In this document: positions 30,901-40,640 of the stretch, piece after piece | How the letters are laid out: the number at the start of each line of letters is the position of its first letter | Position numbering within the stretch: the first letter of the stretch is position 1 | From: Syngnathus acus | Lineage: Eukaryota > Chordata > Actinopteri > Syngnathiformes > Syngnathidae | Assembly: GCF_901709675.1 (NCBI RefSeq) | Contig: NC_051103.1 | Coordinates: forward strand, 1,659,501-1,723,500 | Direction of reading: 5' to 3' | DNA length: 64,000 nt | Position numbers and translations under genes: made by a program | Notes under the pieces: model-generated | Told to the model about the DNA's origin: nothing | Database searches by the model: none | Seen by the model: the letters and a program-made list of their open reading frames with translations, nothing else

Positions 30901-33244
30901 GTGGGACGCCCGCCCACCTGATGCTGATGTCGGCACCGGGAGAAGCGGAAGAGAATCTCTGGCCTTGCCTGTAAGTACGTGAGAGGGATCAAATATGAGA
31001 GAGCAACCAGAAGACAAAGGGCAAATGAGAGGTCGTGCCTTTTTGACAGATGGATGGACGAAGGGTTTCGCAAGTGTCCATGTAAACTTCACCGTCACTC
31101 GACAATTTGGAGCAGGTATATGGTGTTGTAGGAAGATACAATGGGACGTCATCCTGCGGCGGGAGGGAGGGAGGGAGGGAGGGAGGGCTAGGAGGGAGGA
31201 AGCAGCGGGTGGGCGTGACTTGAGCGTGTTAGGTGTTGCAGTTGTTCAGATGGCCTCCCAGCAAATTCCTCCAAAGTCACTGTACTGATTCAAATCTCTC
31301 CAATTCCTTTCCATCACCTCTTTGTCACAATCACAATTGTTGCCATATTCAGATTGAAACTTTTCAATGAGAAAATGTTACCCTGTAAAATGAACGGTGG
31401 TGCACTTTGATTCGACTGATTACTTTGTTGTTTTTTTCCTTCTAAATTATCATTTGAATCCTCATCAAATGAAAAAAAAACTTTTTCTTGTAACATGACT
31501 CAAGTCACAATCAAATCTATTTGACAGGGAGAGCATTCTTGTCACGTTTTTCCTCCTAAATCAGCACAACTTTGTTCTGACCAGCTCAGTGGCCTTGTGG
31601 TAGAGTGTCCGCCCTGAGACTGGAAGGTTGTGGATTCAAACCCCGGCCGGGTCATACCAAAGACTATAAAAATGGGACCCATTGCCTCCCTGCATGGCAC
31701 TCAGCATTAAGGGTTGGAATTGGGGGGTTAGATCACCAAATGATTCCCGAGCGCGGCACCGCTGCTGCTCACTGCTCCCCTCTCCCCCAGGGGATGGATT
31801 AAAATCACATGGGGATGGGTTAAATGCAGAGGACAAATTTCACCACACCCAGATGTGTGTGTGACGATCATTGGGACTTCTTCTTCTTCTTCTGCTCAAA
31901 TGACACTTTTGCCCTCTCACATGACAGCTTCATTCTGGCCAATTAACAACTTTTTGGACCTCGATCTGTTGCACACGTGTCACTTACTGTAGCTGATCCG
32001 TCGCACCACTCCAAGTTGCCATTGTTCCGGCTGAGTCCCAGCCAAGAATACCATCCTAGTGGCCGGTGAGCTTGCAGAAATCAAAACAAACACTTGTTGT
32101 GAAACATTGCGGGTGGATGGCTGGCCTGGTCAGTTTGTCTTGGCGCTCGCTCACCAGCCAAAAATTGTCCGTTAACCAGTGAGTGGACGCTGGCCAGGTG
32201 ACCTCCCTTGTTCTTGCACAAATTCTCAGCCGCTTCCCGGTTTGTATGTGTCCCCTCAAAATGGTAACACGAGTCCTTGTACAGGAACTCGCCAGAGTCG
32301 CAGAAGGAAGCTGAAACCCAAAAGAAAAATTCGATCATAAATCGTTGGAAAAGCACAAGGAGATAGTGCGGGTGCTGGTGTAGAAAGAAGCGTCGCTGCC
32401 ACTCACTCTCAACTCGTCTGTAACCGTAACCCAAGTCTTTGTAGGAACACGGCCATCCGTCCGGGCAGTCTGCAGGAGGACGACGTGATTGCAATTCCTC
32501 CTACTTTCAGCGTCGTCAACGTCCCAAGAACGGTTCAGACTCACCATCCGGGGACCACTTGCACATGTACGCCAAGGAGGATTGGCACGATCCATGTCTC
32601 CACTTTCCAGGCTGACTGGAGAGGTGCACACCTTGGTTGACGTACGCGCAGGAGCCAACGTTGGCGCTGACGGGGAAAAGTGGGGAAAAACGAGACACAC
32701 ATCTGACAAAGGAGCTGCCAATTTGGAGTTTATTTTCCTCTTTTCTGTTCAAAAGAAAACAAAGGCTGCTTTCTAACCTGCTCACACATTTGTGCAAAGG
32801 GGTTCCAAAATGTTCCTGAGCATCTTGCTCGGCCGACACTGGTGACCTTCTTACCTTCCGTCTTGACGCGAGTCCCAGTTGGCATAGGTCGGCGTCACAG
32901 CGGTGTCGGACCAAGTCAGCCTCTTTTCTCCCGCTTCCGAAAACTCACACACGTCCTCGTCGCAGTTCTGCCGAAACCAATCCCGGTTGTCCATTAGTAG
33001 CGAGCCAACAGCCGCTAGCACTTTGGTCTTACCAGATTGGAGAGTCCGATCCAGAACGGCTTGTCGCCCATTTGCTCCTTCACAAAGTCTTCCTCGTCCT
33101 TGGAGGTGATGGAAACAAGGTCGCCGCCCTCCCAGAGGCAGTCGTAACGAGCCCCCAGCCAACCGTTGGGGGTCTCCATCTTCTTGTAGCAGTGGGAGCC
33201 GTGAAGAGTCCATCCGATTTTTGTGTCACATGTCTTGATTGATC
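27002..33244 (-). CDS. G2: six-CTLD gene copy without start or tail
   Basis: Twenty-two exons in one phase encode A2, B2, C2, A3, B3, C3 and the linker that precedes the SUEL domain in G3. Just 3' of this linker (26996-26940) the intron matches G3 until a few bases before the SUEL acceptor, then changes abruptly to a poly-T/A run and 5'-flank-type sequence. No start exon lies upstream of A2, and no stop or tail lies downstream. One splice donor (B2, 31038) is GC instead of GT. It is either a partial gene or the middle of one larger transcription unit with G1 and G3. Confidence 0.5.
27503..27640. repeat. (CAGG)n/(CAGA)n tetranucleotide repeat
   Basis: About 26 near-perfect CAGG units (27530-27620) are flanked by CAGA/AGACAGG variants. 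On the lectin-gene strand it is a CCTG repeat in the intron between C3 exons 1 and 2, beginning a few bases from the splice donor. The paralogous intron in C5 (about 17000-17037) has only two or three imperfect units. Confidence 0.95.
28003..29167 (-). CDS. G2 CTLD B3
   Basis: Exons 29167-29105 (ACPEGRLCSYKDYGLGYNRV), 29018-28863 (SYCDNGDFLYKDSCYHFEGM, LTSVLSWEERQFLA), 28757-28669 (LQSWVGLKKNKGNFEWSD) and 28123-28003 (WVPNGPIGRGNCAALS, WPCTKNQPFICKK). It is close to B5 exon for exon. The donor of exon 2 is GTGAGT where the other copies have GTGAGC, and the downstream intron has small rearrangements relative to B5. Confidence 0.8.
29238..29924 (-). CDS. G2 CTLD A3
   Basis: Exons 29924-29716, 29640-29528 and 29359-29238. 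Motifs: LGSKCYKKMATTNGWLGARY, GGDLISITSPYEE, KCNEAWCQLSEAGEKRLTGS, TPTYANWDSRQD, GSCAYVNQGAHGG, GKWRHGSCGSSLAYMCERPL. It is almost identical to A5 and follows C2 in phase, as A5 follows C4. This pairing (C2-A3 and C4-A5) is the main evidence that the duplicated unit is six CTLDs long. Confidence 0.8.
30146..30968 (-). CDS. G2 CTLD C2 with linker
   Basis: Exons 30968-30918 (linker GKARDSLPLLPVPTSASG), 30842-30672, 30439-30323 and 30256-30146. Motifs: GKSAKCGWWQENPGNDDFC, TWKEARDKCARLRGNLLGI, SSLWLDANDTMVEDGSKKSE, NPGDPSSRRCNSLL, VGDCEKKRGYVCKRRG. The second exon's acceptor is ATAG rather than AAAG, still a valid AG. It is the closest paralogue of C4. Confidence 0.8.
31039..32469 (-). CDS. G2 CTLD B2 with altered last splice donor
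   Basis: Exons 32469-32407 (DCPDGWPCSYKDLGYGYRRV), 32310-32155 (SFCDSGEFLYKDSCYHFEGT, LASVHSLVNGQFLA), 32070-31988 (GWYSWLGLSRNNGNLEWCDG) and 31153-31039 (YLPTTPYTCSKLSS, TLRPSICQK). After the last exon the B1 and B4 copies have GTCGGAAAG, but here nine bases are missing and the intron would start GCACG. A SINE (31584-31879) and AT-rich sequence fill the last intron. Confidence 0.7.
31584..31879 (+). mobile_element. Full-length tRNA-derived SINE
   Basis: Has a tRNA-like head: A-box region TGGCCTTGTGGTAGAGTG and B-box region GGTTGTGGATTCAAACC, followed by the conserved body GACTATAAAAATGGGACCC to GATCATTGGGACTT and a TTC-rich tail. This is the most complete plus-strand copy in the window and defines the family. 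It lies in an intron of G2 B2, on the strand opposite to the gene. Confidence 0.9.
32545..33244 (-). CDS. G2 CTLD A2, first domain seen in G2
   Basis: Exons 33244-33033, 32967-32855 and 32666-32545. Motifs: SIKTCDTKIGW, GSHCYKKMETPNGWLGARYD, GGDLVSITSKDEE, NCDEDVCEFSEAGEKRLTWS, TYANWDSRQDG, GSCAYVNQGVHLSSQPGKW, CQSSLAYMCKWSPDG. The first exon is nine bases shorter than in A1 and A4 (three residues lost before the first Cys) and keeps phase. Upstream, 33545-33640 resembles the G1 intron-1 repeat, as expected of a gene's first CTLD. Confidence 0.8.
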
Positions 33245-34205
33245 CTGATGAAACAGCAAAGTTGCCTTGGTCATTTTTCAGCGTTTGGTGAAAAGCACAA
33301 ATTCCGCAAAGAGACAAGCATGCAGTCGGCCGAACTCAGTTTTTGCCAAAATGCGTCTCACCTGCATGACTGACAAGAATATAATATGAAATCAATAAAG
33401 TGAAACTTCAATGTTGTCCAGAGGCTGATATCAACCGGAGTAAAATTCCCTGTTTAGCGTGCAAAAACGTTTTGGGTCAAATTGGCCAATTTGATTCTGA
33501 AATAATCTATCCACAAAGAAATCAACAAAGCACATTTCCCTCATCAACCATTTGCAAGATGCTGAATCATTTCAAGGACTCTTGCACATGTCAAAGAAGG
33601 CAGGAAATTCAGTCCGACCGACACGCTTTCATCGCAAACAGCATCTAGTAATGCGGCCATAACCTAGTGCGTGCACTGTCCCTTTTTTTTCCATTGGGTT
33701 TTTATTTTTGGTGTGTACATTTTTCACACAACCCAATCGATTACACATGGATCGGTAGTATTATAACTTTTACGAATGAAACCATTGATTTGGAAGCAGT
33801 TGTGTGGCCTTGCAATCCCTTGCCACCCTCCCCCTCTGCTGTCCCTCCTCTTGCCTGCTGGGAGCAGGCAAGAGAGAGGCGGCGAGGGAGGGGCGGGCCT
33901 GAGCAGAGCAGAGCAGAGCAGAGGGCTGCTCTTCTGGCAGGCACGCAGGCACAATTAACGAAAGAAAGAACCCCGACCTGACCCGACACGCCTCTCAGCA
34001 GCAAATAGACATCACGTGACAATAACGGCGCCCCAGTACCCATTGAATAGATTTGAGATGGAAGTGATGGAGCTAGAAAACGGGAGATTCTTTTTTTTTT
34101 TTTTTCTTGAGAGTGCTCGTGCGCCCCCACGTGTATTGTGTGCCCTGAGGGGTCGCCCATATTGCCCATAGCAAAAAGCGGCCCTGCGTGGGACTCCCAC
34201 CTCAC
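33245..34205. other. G1/G2 boundary, no domain C1
   Basis: Where the three exons of a C-type CTLD should follow the linker exon 34256-34206 of G1, I see none. The stretch has a purine/GC-rich part (33830-33990, with repeated GAGCA units), a T-run at 34091-34105, and a scrap of G2 intron-1 sequence at 33545-33640. A deletion or rearrangement removed C1 and everything after it from G1. Confidence 0.5.
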
Positions 34206-36957
34206 CTGATGCCGATGCCGGCGCCGGAAGAACCGAAAGAGAATCTCTGGCCTTGCCTGGAAGGATGGGATCAAATATGTGAGCGCAACCAGAAGACAAA
34301 GGGCAAATGAGAGGTCGTGACTTTCCGACCTTTTTGACAGATGGATGGACGAAGGCTATTGCAAGTGTCCATGTCAATTTTACCATCCCTTGCCAAGTTG
34401 GAGCAGTCATATTGTACTGTAGAAAAAGACGACGGGACGTCATCCTGCGGAGGGAGGGAGGACACAGCGGACGTGACTTGAGCGTTAAAGGGAAATGTAC
34501 TTTCGGCAGTTTGCAAACATATTTGATTAAGGCTGCATTAGACATATATAATCATATCAATATAATTTCTAGTGTGCTCGTGTGGTGATTAATAAGTGGA
34601 AAGGAATGTGCAGGCTACAATGAATTTGTTCTCTACAAAGTATTGTGGAACAGGATGTCCAGACAGGGAGGATATCTCAAGGCCGGTGAGGAACAACTCG
34701 TCTTTGTGGTCCAGACACCTGTGCTGAGCAGGGGAAAAACCCAAACGAGGAGGAGACGACCATCGACCATCGACCAATCACCACACAATATTTTGCATGC
34801 TTGAATATTCATATTGTGTTTCTTTAAAACTGGGCAACCCGGAAGAATGTGTTGTCTTTTGATGGTCACAGAAGGCACACTAGTTTTTGTGTTAAGGACC
34901 CGAGACCCAGGCGCCTGTATTAGTTTGCTTTGTCAGGATTAAACAATTGGTAAATTCGGCCTAATTGATTTATTGGTCTTCTCTTTGACAGAACGAACTC
35001 GCAAAATTGTTAGGTGTACCAGTGTGTGGATTAGGACGTAACGATTCATGTGTTAAGTGTTGATCGTAATTTGGAGTCAGATCAATAACTAAAATCCGTA
35101 GCCTAACAGCGTGTTAGGCGTTGCAATTGCTCAGATGGCTTCCCATCAAATTCCTTCTGTTGGATTTTGGTCCACAATTTAGGGAGCGCTATCTGCGCCT
35201 CACGGCAAAAGCCATTGCCAATCACCTGTTATCCAATTCACTCACTGCGTGCTCGTTTAATTTCTTCAGATTTAGGAAAATGCAAAGACACTGAAGCAGA
35301 AATTAGACTTACACAGGTTGGTTGAGTTCAATCATAATTCTTGTTAAGAAAGCTCTGTTTTCAGGAAAGTACAATACAGCGCTGGGCCTTTCAAGAGCAG
35401 AAAGTCTCCATTCAGAAAAGGCAACGTTCAAGGTTCTTTGGTCAGCTTATATTCAGTTGGTGTGGGGCGCGTTTGATGGGTGATGAGTCGTTGGGGTGGG
35501 GCGAGTTCGCAGTAGAGTTTGATTCCATGGGAGTGGGTGCTGGTTATGGAAGATTCGGTGTGTGTGTCTTTCGGCCTTGGTGATCATCTTTGGCCGAGTC
35601 CTTGGCTGTCTCCTTCTGGCACCAGCTGGTTTTTTATCTCCGAGTGACCTTCCTGTAAACATTCTTCTCCATCCTTGCACATATGCTGTCGTACCTCATT
35701 CTTTCACTTATCGAAAAGCTGGCGTCCCGCATGAGGCGACATATGACGTTTAGTCAAAACACAAGATATAATCAAGTACTGAACGGTCAAGACGACTCTG
35801 GCCGTGTCCATGATGTAGAGAACAAACATCAGGCATGCATTACACAGTTCCTTAAGGGTCATTAAGCTATTTAAGCAACATATCAAAAGACATTTATGTT
35901 GCAGTGCACAGAAATACATATTGAATCATGAAGTTGTAGCAACCTCTGTTATTATCTTATATCAAAGAATGTCTAGTTATGTCTGCTTTATTGGTTGATT
36001 CCATGAATATACTTGTCTGCTTGTATACTTTATCCAAAGAGATGTGAGCGTATCTGGTATTGTGGCTAGGCGGGTTTTGTGTCTTTTGCCCCTATTCCTT
36101 CACTTCAAAGTCACTTTATTGATTCAAATCTCTCCAATTCATTTTCATAATCTCTTTCTCACAATCAGAATTGTTGCCATCTTCCAAACGTTTCCCTGTA
36201 AAATGAACGGTGCACTTTGATTCTACTGATCACTTGATTGCTTTTTCCCTCTAAATTATAATTTGAATCCTCATAAAATAGATAAATAAATAAAAAACTG
36301 TTTGTCTTGTAACATGACTCAAGTCAAATTCAAATCTATTTGACAGGGAGAGCATTCTTATCACATTTTTCCTCCTAATTCAGCACAACTTTGTTCTGCT
36401 CAAATGACACTTTTGCCCTCTCACATGACAGCTTCATTCTGGCCAATTGACAACTTTTTGGACCTCGATCTGTTGCACACGTGTCACTTACTGTAGCTGA
36501 TCCATCGCTCCACTCCAACTTGCCATTGTTCCGGCGGAGTCCCAGCCAAGAATACGATCCTCCTTTCATGAGAACTTGAAGAAAGCAAAACAAACACTTG
36601 TGAAACATTGCGGGTCGATTGCTGGCCTGGTCAGTTTGCCTTGGTGCTCGCTCACCAGCCAAAAATTGTCCGTCAACCAGTGAGTGGACGCTGGCCAGGT
36701 GACCTCCCTTGTTCTTGCACAAATTCTCAGCCGCTTCCCGGTTTACTTCTCTCCTCTCAAAATGGTAACACGAGTCCTTGTACGAGAACTCGCCAGAGTC
36801 GCAGAAGGAAGCTGAAAACCAAAAGAACCTCATTAGAAAAGCACAAGGAGACAGTGCGGGTGCGAGTGTAGAAAGAAGGGTCGCTGCCACTCACTCTCAA
36901 CTCGACTGTAATTGTAACCGAAGTCTTTGAAGGAACACGGCCATCCGTCCGGGCAGT
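34206..36957 (-). CDS. G1 CTLD B1 (two large insertions in last intron)
   Basis: Exons 36957-36895 (DCPDGWPCSFKDFGYNYSRV), 36811-36656 (SFCDSGEFSYKDSCYHFERR, LASVHSLVDGQFLA), 36574-36492 (SYSWLGLRRNNGKLEWSDG), 34444-34330 (FSTVQYDCSNLARDG, SLRPSICQK) and linker 34256-34206 (GKARDSLSVLPAPASASG). All joins are in phase and all donors are GT. The last intron is 2 kb because of two insertions absent from the B2 intron. Confidence 0.7.
34487..35102. mobile_element. Insertion of unknown family with AGCGT duplication
   Basis: Comparison with the B2 intron (31210-31240: CTTGAGCGTGTTAGG) shows that about 616 bp were added in the B1 intron between TTGAGCGT (ends 34486) and AGCGTGTTAGGCG (from about 35107). 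The flanking AGCGT repeat looks like a 5-bp target-site duplication. No coding motif was recognised inside. Confidence 0.45.
35158..36102. mobile_element. Probable solo LTR (TG...CA) with CTTC duplication
   Basis: A 945-bp insertion, relative to the B2 intron, starts TGTTGGATTTTGG and ends CCTATTCCTTCA, flanked on both sides by CTTC (35154-35157 and 36103-36106). TG/CA ends and a 4-bp duplication are typical of LTR retroelements. It contains TATTTAAG near 35865. No internal genes, so solo LTR is an inference. Confidence 0.5.
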
Positions 36958-37023
36958 CTGCAGAAAGATAACATGGTTGCGCTTTTCTGTTTTCATCAAC
37001 ATCCCGAGAAGAGACAGACTCAC

Positions 37024-37729
37024 CATTCGGCGACCGCTTGCACATGTATGCCAAGGAGGATCGGCACGATCCATGTCTCCACTTTCCAGGCTGAATGAAC
37101 CCATGTTGGTTGACGAAGGCGCAGGACTCAACGTTGGCGCTGTCGGGGAAAAGTGGGGGAAAATGAGACACACATCTGACAAACGAGCCAATTTGGAGTT
37201 TATTTTGCTTTTTTCTGATAAAAAGAAAACAAAAGCTGCTTTTTAACCTGCTCACACATTTTTGGAAAGGGGTTCCAAAGTTGCTGTGTATCTTGCCTGA
37301 CACAGAACGCAAAGAGGTGACCTTCTTACCTTCCGTCTTGACGCGTGTCTCAGTTGGCGTAGGTCAGCGCCACAGCGGTGTCGGACCAAGTCAGGTTCTT
37401 TTCTCCCGAAAAGTCACACCAGTCCGCATTGCATTTCTGCCCAAACCAATCCCGGTTGTCAATCAACTACTTGTAGCGAGCCAACAGCCGCTAGCACTTT
37501 GGTCTTACCAGATTGGAGAGTCCGATCCAGAACGGCTTGTCGCCCATTTGCTCCTTCACAAAGATTTCTTCGTCCTCGGTGGTGATGGAGACAAGGTCGG
37601 CGCGCTCCAAGAGGCAGTCGTAACGAGCCCCCAGCCAACCGTTGGTTGTCGTCATCTTCTTGTAGCAGTGGGAGCTGTGAGGACTCCATCCGTTGGTCGT
37701 GTCACATGTTGTCTTGGGATTGATTAATC
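37024..37729 (-). CDS. G1 CTLD A1 with in-frame TGA
   Basis: Exons 37729-37509 (LINPKTTCDTTNGW, SSHCYKKMTTTNGWLGARYD, RADLVSITTEDEE, DKPFWIGLSNL), 37436-37330 (KCNADWCDFSGEKNLTWSD, then stop in place of the Trp of YANW) and 37139-37024 (ESCAFVNQHGFIQPGKWRHG, SSLAYMCKRSPN). Exon 2 is two codons shorter than its paralogues. All splice sites are intact, so the stop is the only obvious defect. Confidence 0.75.
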
Positions 37730-38301
37730 CTGATGAAACAGCAAAGTTGCCTTGGTCATTTTTCAGCATTTGGTGAAAAGCAGAAATTGAGCAAACCGAC
37801 AAGAATGAAGTTGGCCGAATTCACTTTTTGCTAAATTGCGTCGTCACCTGCATGACTTGACTTGGGCATTAAAGGCCATTAGCCAGAGAGCATACAAGAG
37901 ATAAACAAGGCAATTTTTTTTCATGAGATAATCATCAAACAGTTTCAAGGTGCTGAATAATTTCAGGGACTATTGCACGTGTCTAAAAATGGAGGAATTT
38001 CAGTTCAATTGTTTCATTCTGACCCTCAGACAGAGAAAAGTTTGTATATTATTCAAGTGCTGCCCACGTCAAGAGTCCACATCCAACTTTTTATTGTTTA
38101 CATCTATCGCCAAAAGATACGTTTGCAATCTATATGCAAAGGAAGACGTCTTGACCAGTCACGCCTCTTTTTCTTAACACAGGTACCTAACAATTCAAGC
38201 TTCCTGTTTTTTCTGGTCGTTACAAAAAAAAGATTTCATGCCCAGTTGCAAGTTTTTTTCAAATTGCGCCATCTGCATGACTGACTAACATAACATTAAA
38301 T

Positions 38302-38429
38302 TGTCACGGACGGAATGAGTGGAGCAAGGGCGACCAAATGCAGTTTGATCCAGGGTTTATTGAAGTGAAAAGGGGGGGGGGGGGGGGGGGGTGAACAAGA
38401 CACAGGCGGGATGGAGATTCACGGCCAGC

Positions 38430-38461
<32 letters not shown>

Positions 38462-38465
38462 GTGA
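38302..38465. repeat. LTR-like repeat tail, G-run and (CAGA)n
   Basis: 38302-38370 is the reversed tail of the LTR-like family (TGTCACGGACGGAATGAGTG..., with reversed polyA signal TTTATTG). It is followed by about 20 G (38372-38391), unrelated sequence and (GACA)n at 38430-38461. All lie in intron 1 of G1. Confidence 0.6.
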
Positions 38466-38503
38466 GAAATAACATTCACAAAAAAATCAACAAGGCACAT
38501 TTT

Positions 38504-38800
38504 TCACAAGATAATCATCAACCAGTTTCAAGATGGTGAATATTTTCAAGGACTGTTGCACATGTCTAAAAACGGAGGAAATTCAGTCCACCTCTGTCAT
38601 TCTGCTACTCGGGGAGAGAAGAGAAAAGCTCTCTCTCTCTCTCTTGCTCTCATTTTCTGCCCACAGGATGGCGCTAGAGGCCAACAAATTCCACATCGAA
38701 CTTTTTATTTTTTATTGTCATCAATTACCAAAAGATACTTTGGCAATCTATGCAAAGGAGGACGTGTTGGAATTTCATGCCTCTTGTAACTTGGCTACAG
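38504..38800. repeat. Second copy of the G1 intron-1 sequence
   Basis: Resembles 37930-38290 in the same orientation (ATAATCATCAA.CAGTTTCAA, TTGCACATGTCTAAAAA.GG, CTGCCCACAGG), and 25745-26040. Two copies within one intron suggest an extra gene copy was once here and was deleted. Confidence 0.55.
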
Positions 38801-39430
38801 AATAACCTCCGTGACTATCACTTCCTCTAAACGCCCCACCCGCCCACACACGCTCCAGTGCAAAGGCGCCTCGCCTCCTCGAGAGCGCGCTGGAGCGCGA
38901 TTTTTTCCATTTGCCGCACACTTGACACACGTTCAAATGTATTAAAGCCAATAGTGGTGCTATTGTGTCGCTATATACGTAGACAGACTGTAGCCCGAAT
39001 GACGTTTTTGTTGATTTTGTTTCGAGGGATAAACAAACAAGTGCCACGTTAACATCAAAGTGGATCAAATGATATATTCTCTCCTCTAATTGTGTCCGTT
39101 GGATCAATATTGCATGTCCTATTCGATATAAAACCTTGTTTGGTGGTAAAAAGAGAGCAGGGGGGGGGCTCTGGATACACTCCATTACTATTAAAATGAT
39201 TATTTGATCACTTATGCTTATCGTCTCATTGAAAAGCACACTGATAAACGACTTTTTTTTTGCAGACCGGACATGGTGATTCCCATTAAGTACAAAATCG
39301 GCTTATTTCCAATGCAGTATGTGAGGAGAAAAACGGAGGTTGCCTTTCAAGAGAAATGAAATTGTGTCGTCACTGGGGCTCTTTTACTCCCCAAACTCAC
39401 AACATATTTCTCAAATGTCTATGCTGAGGA

Positions 39431-39724
39431 CAGAGGCGTAGCCAAGCCGGGGCGGCGCCCCGGTTAGGACTCCCTGCGCCCCGGTTGAAAAAAAAAAAAA
39501 AAAAAAAAATCAAGCTTTTTCGATTCTTCATTTTCTTGCCGTTTTTTTCTTTCGGTCATGCGCGAATGTGCTTGCGCTATTCTATGTGCGCGATGTTATC
39601 CATTCACCGTTTGCCTCCCGGACCCGGATGTTGTTTTAGCGATCAGCGAACGTCGTGGGTGATGTTCGATTTTTTTTCCTGTGGGCGTGCGCCCCTACTG
39701 GAAAAATTCCTGGCTACGCCTCTG
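39431..39724. mobile_element. hAT-type MITE with perfect 8-bp duplication
   Basis: Ends CAGAGGCGTAGCCA and TGGCTACGCCTCTG, 294 bp long, no transposase. The flanking GCTGAGGA at 39423-39430 and 39725-39732 is an exact 8-bp target-site duplication. An A-run of about 22 lies inside at 39487-39508. Confidence 0.9.
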
Positions 39725-40312
39725 GCTGAGGAGTTGCTGTATCAAAAGATATCATCCTCCCTGTGATATTGGGGTTCTCGCATGTTCATATTTATCAATT
39801 ACAATCATTTTCTTCTGCTCTGTCACTTCAGTTAAGGAATCATTTTAAGATTCGGTTTCCTCGCAAACTTCTTTCTCTAGAATTGCCGTGCGCATTTGAG
39901 GGAGGGAGGGAGGGGGGAGTCGGGTTGGAATGCGCCATTGTGTCTCGCAATCAATGTCAGCTTGTTAAAGAGGTATAGAAACAGGTCAAATGAAAAGAAA
40001 GAAGACTGAGATAACTCCAGGGGAAACACAAGGACAAGCGCTATGTTACATCCATTTTAAAACAACTCCATTTGGGTCCAAAAAGTGGACCGAAGTTGGG
40101 CCACAAAACCAAAGCAAACTCTTTTGCGCAGAACAGTCCATTTTGTAGAAAACTGTTAAAATGCCAAAACAAGTCATAGTTGAGACCAATTCAGCCATTT
40201 TTTTAACCCAGCAGCGGATCCGCACTGCCACCCGAACCATTCATGCGTCCTTCCAAAGTTACAATTAGAGCAGAACAATCGCACAGTTGGACATTTTCTT
40301 TGGCGTACTCAC

Positions 40313-40385
40313 CGACGGTGCAGCTGTACAACATCCATATAACGCAAGATAGGACCAGCGCCAGGCGGACGGCCGGCGGGGTCAT
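40313..40385 (-). CDS. Signal-peptide exon of the lectin array
   Basis: ATG at 40385-40383 begins MTPPAVRLALVLSCVIWMLY, followed by SCTV: a short polar start, a 15-residue hydrophobic core and small residues, i.e. a secretory signal peptide with likely cleavage near SCTVG. The exon ends at a consensus donor (TCG then GTGAGT, 40312-40307) after one base of a Gly codon, the phase needed by the first exons of A1, A2 and A4. It is the only such exon found on either strand near the array. Confidence 0.75.
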
Positions 40386-40640
40386 CGTGGCTTCGGAAGC
40401 CCACCAGAGATCTCAGGGCTATTGAACGCACGAATGTCGATGTGGTGCACGCACTGGCTCCGCTCAAAACAAGAGACGGCCGCTCCGCTCCCTCGCTCTC
40501 TCGCTCGGCTGCCTACTGCTGCTGCCGCTGCTGCTGATGCTGATGCTTGTCGGCCCCCACCTTCTTGACTTACGCACCTTGAAGAGCGCGTTCCTGCGGA
40601 GACGTTCTATTCTTGTGCACGTCTTTGACTGAGGGAACGC
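40386..40640 (-). promoter_or_regulatory. 5' UTR/promoter region of lectin array (tentative)
   Basis: Upstream of the signal exon there is a GC-rich, CTG/CGCTC-repeat block (40450-40560) that would be 5' UTR or core promoter. I see no clear TATA box. The farther flank (40880-41900, minus two inserted repeats) has a copy at 26550-26930, so this regulatory region was duplicated with the genes. Confidence 0.3.

Larger units (their letters stand above)
34206..40385 (-). pseudogene. G1: signal exon + CTLDs A1 and B1, nonsense codon
   Basis: The copy joins the signal exon (40385-40313) in correct phase to A1 (37729-37330 and 37139-37024) and B1. In A1 exon 2 the conserved TAC-GCC-AAC-TGG is TAC-GCC-AAC-TGA (stop at 37352-37350), which would end the protein after about 125 residues. 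The C-type domain and all later domains are gone. Either a pseudogene or an exon donor: its promoter and signal exon could be spliced to G2/G3 exons, since every A-type first exon shares the same phase. Confidence 0.6.

Noticed and set aside
31584-31660. tRNA gene at the head of the SINE
   Set aside because: A and B boxes are present, but there is no closed acceptor stem and the sequence continues into a repeated SINE body.
13714-40385. Classical mannose receptor (MRC1/PLA2R family) gene
   Set aside because: No ricin-like cysteine-rich domain, no fibronectin type II exon, no transmembrane exon; SUEL, F5/8C and LCCL are foreign to that family.
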